Part shown: positions 6,237 through 6,378 of the stretch, one piece after another
How positions within the stretch are numbered: position 1 is the first letter of the stretch
Layout of the letters: every line of letters starts with the position of its first letter
From: Victivallales bacterium
Lineage (GTDB): Bacteria > Verrucomicrobiota > Lentisphaeria > Victivallales > JAUVCU01
NCBI GenBank assembly: GCA_029934175.1
Contig: JAOZMT010000131.1
Coordinates: 1 to 6,378 of the forward strand
Length of the DNA stretch: 6,378 nucleotides
Reading direction: 5' to 3'
Notes under the pieces: generated by a model
Told to the model about the DNA's origin: nothing
The model's database searches: none
What the model saw: only the letters and a program-made list of their open reading frames with translations
Translations under genes and position numbers: made by a program

Positions 6237-6378
6237 CACTTTACATTATCAATAATAGCTTGCATTTTAGCCATTTTTTTAGCATTATCTTCTAATGCTT
6301 TGTCTTTATCTTCTAATGCTTTGTCTTTATCTTCTAATGCTTTATCTTTATCTTCTAATGCTTTATCTTTATCTTCTA
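6236..6378 (-). CDS. C-terminal fragment of a heptad-repeat (coiled-coil) protein
   Basis: Only the last 47 codons are inside the window; the gene continues beyond the right edge. The frame reads four consecutive EDKDKAL heptads, then EDNAKKMAKMQAIIDNVK and a TGA stop. The seven-residue period, the regularly placed leucine and alanine, and the alternating acidic and basic residues predict a coiled-coil or long charged helix. Similar charged heptad tails end many Rpn-family (PD-(D/E)XK nuclease/putative transposase) proteins. The identification is tentative because no catalytic domain is visible, and any protein with a charged coiled-coil tail could look like this. The gene is separated by about 155 bp from the next start and is probably not part of the downstream operon. 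Confidence 0.7.
   Translation of the reverse strand, partial: EDKDKALEDKDKALEDKDKALEDKDKALEDNAKKMAKMQAIIDNVK
6293..6378. repeat. 21-bp tandem repeat, at least four units
   Basis: The units are 6293-6313, 6314-6334, 6335-6355 and 6356-6376, and a fifth begins at 6377. They differ at one position only: the two units nearest the stop use GAC for the second Asp, the two farther units use GAT. Each unit encodes one EDKDKAL heptad, so a change in copy number keeps the reading frame. The near identity at the DNA level points to recent expansion. Confidence 0.95.

Noticed and set aside
6293..6378. CRISPR array
   Set aside because: The 21-bp units are directly adjacent with no spacers and encode heptads in one open frame.

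Overview
The window is AT-rich (by eye about one third G+C). All of its convincing genes lie on the minus strand and are packed head to tail, so transcription runs from high to low coordinates. The organism is probably a Gram-negative bacterium with lipopolysaccharide, because a full-length lipid-A-disaccharide synthase (lpxB) is present. It uses the standard code, and most genes have Shine-Dalgarno sites. The membrane-anchored SUMF1/FGE-type protein, the NagB plus PIG-L pair and the low G+C would suit a member of the PVC group such as Lentisphaerota, but this placement is a guess.

Region by region, in transcription order. Positions 6378-6236 hold the C-terminal end of a protein built of EDKDKAL heptads, encoded by a 21-bp tandem repeat. 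The gene continues beyond the window. Positions 6235-6081 are intergenic: a triplet of 9-bp repeats abutting the stop codon, a weak terminator candidate, a weak promoter candidate with a small palindrome, and the ribosome binding site of the next gene. Positions 6080-206 hold seven genes in one apparent operon: a membrane-anchored SUMF1/FGE-like protein, lpxB, a small three-helix membrane protein, a type III pantothenate kinase (coaX), a phosphoribosylanthranilate isomerase-like protein (trpF-like, TTG start), glucosamine-6-phosphate deaminase (nagB), and a zinc-dependent PIG-L/LmbE-family deacetylase. Junctions range from an 11-bp overlap to a 13-bp gap. Positions 224-1 hold an open frame with protein-like composition but no usable start codon; it is either a 5'-truncated remnant or a gene with a non-standard start.

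The genes fall into two themes: amino-sugar/lipid A metabolism (lpxB, nagB, PIG-L) and cofactor/amino-acid enzymes (coaX, trpF-like). The nagB-PIG-L pair is the most coherent functional unit. NagB deaminates glucosamine-6-phosphate, and the deacetylase next to it could supply deacetylated amino sugar. This separate-gene pair resembles the NagB-PIG-L fusion proteins known from Bacteroidetes. Three details deserve a second look: the Asp-to-Asn change in the first nucleotide-binding motif of CoaX, the loss of one of the two catalytic cysteines in the FGE-like domain, and the start-less open frame at the left edge. I see no CRISPR array, tRNA, rRNA, insertion sequence or clear new system.
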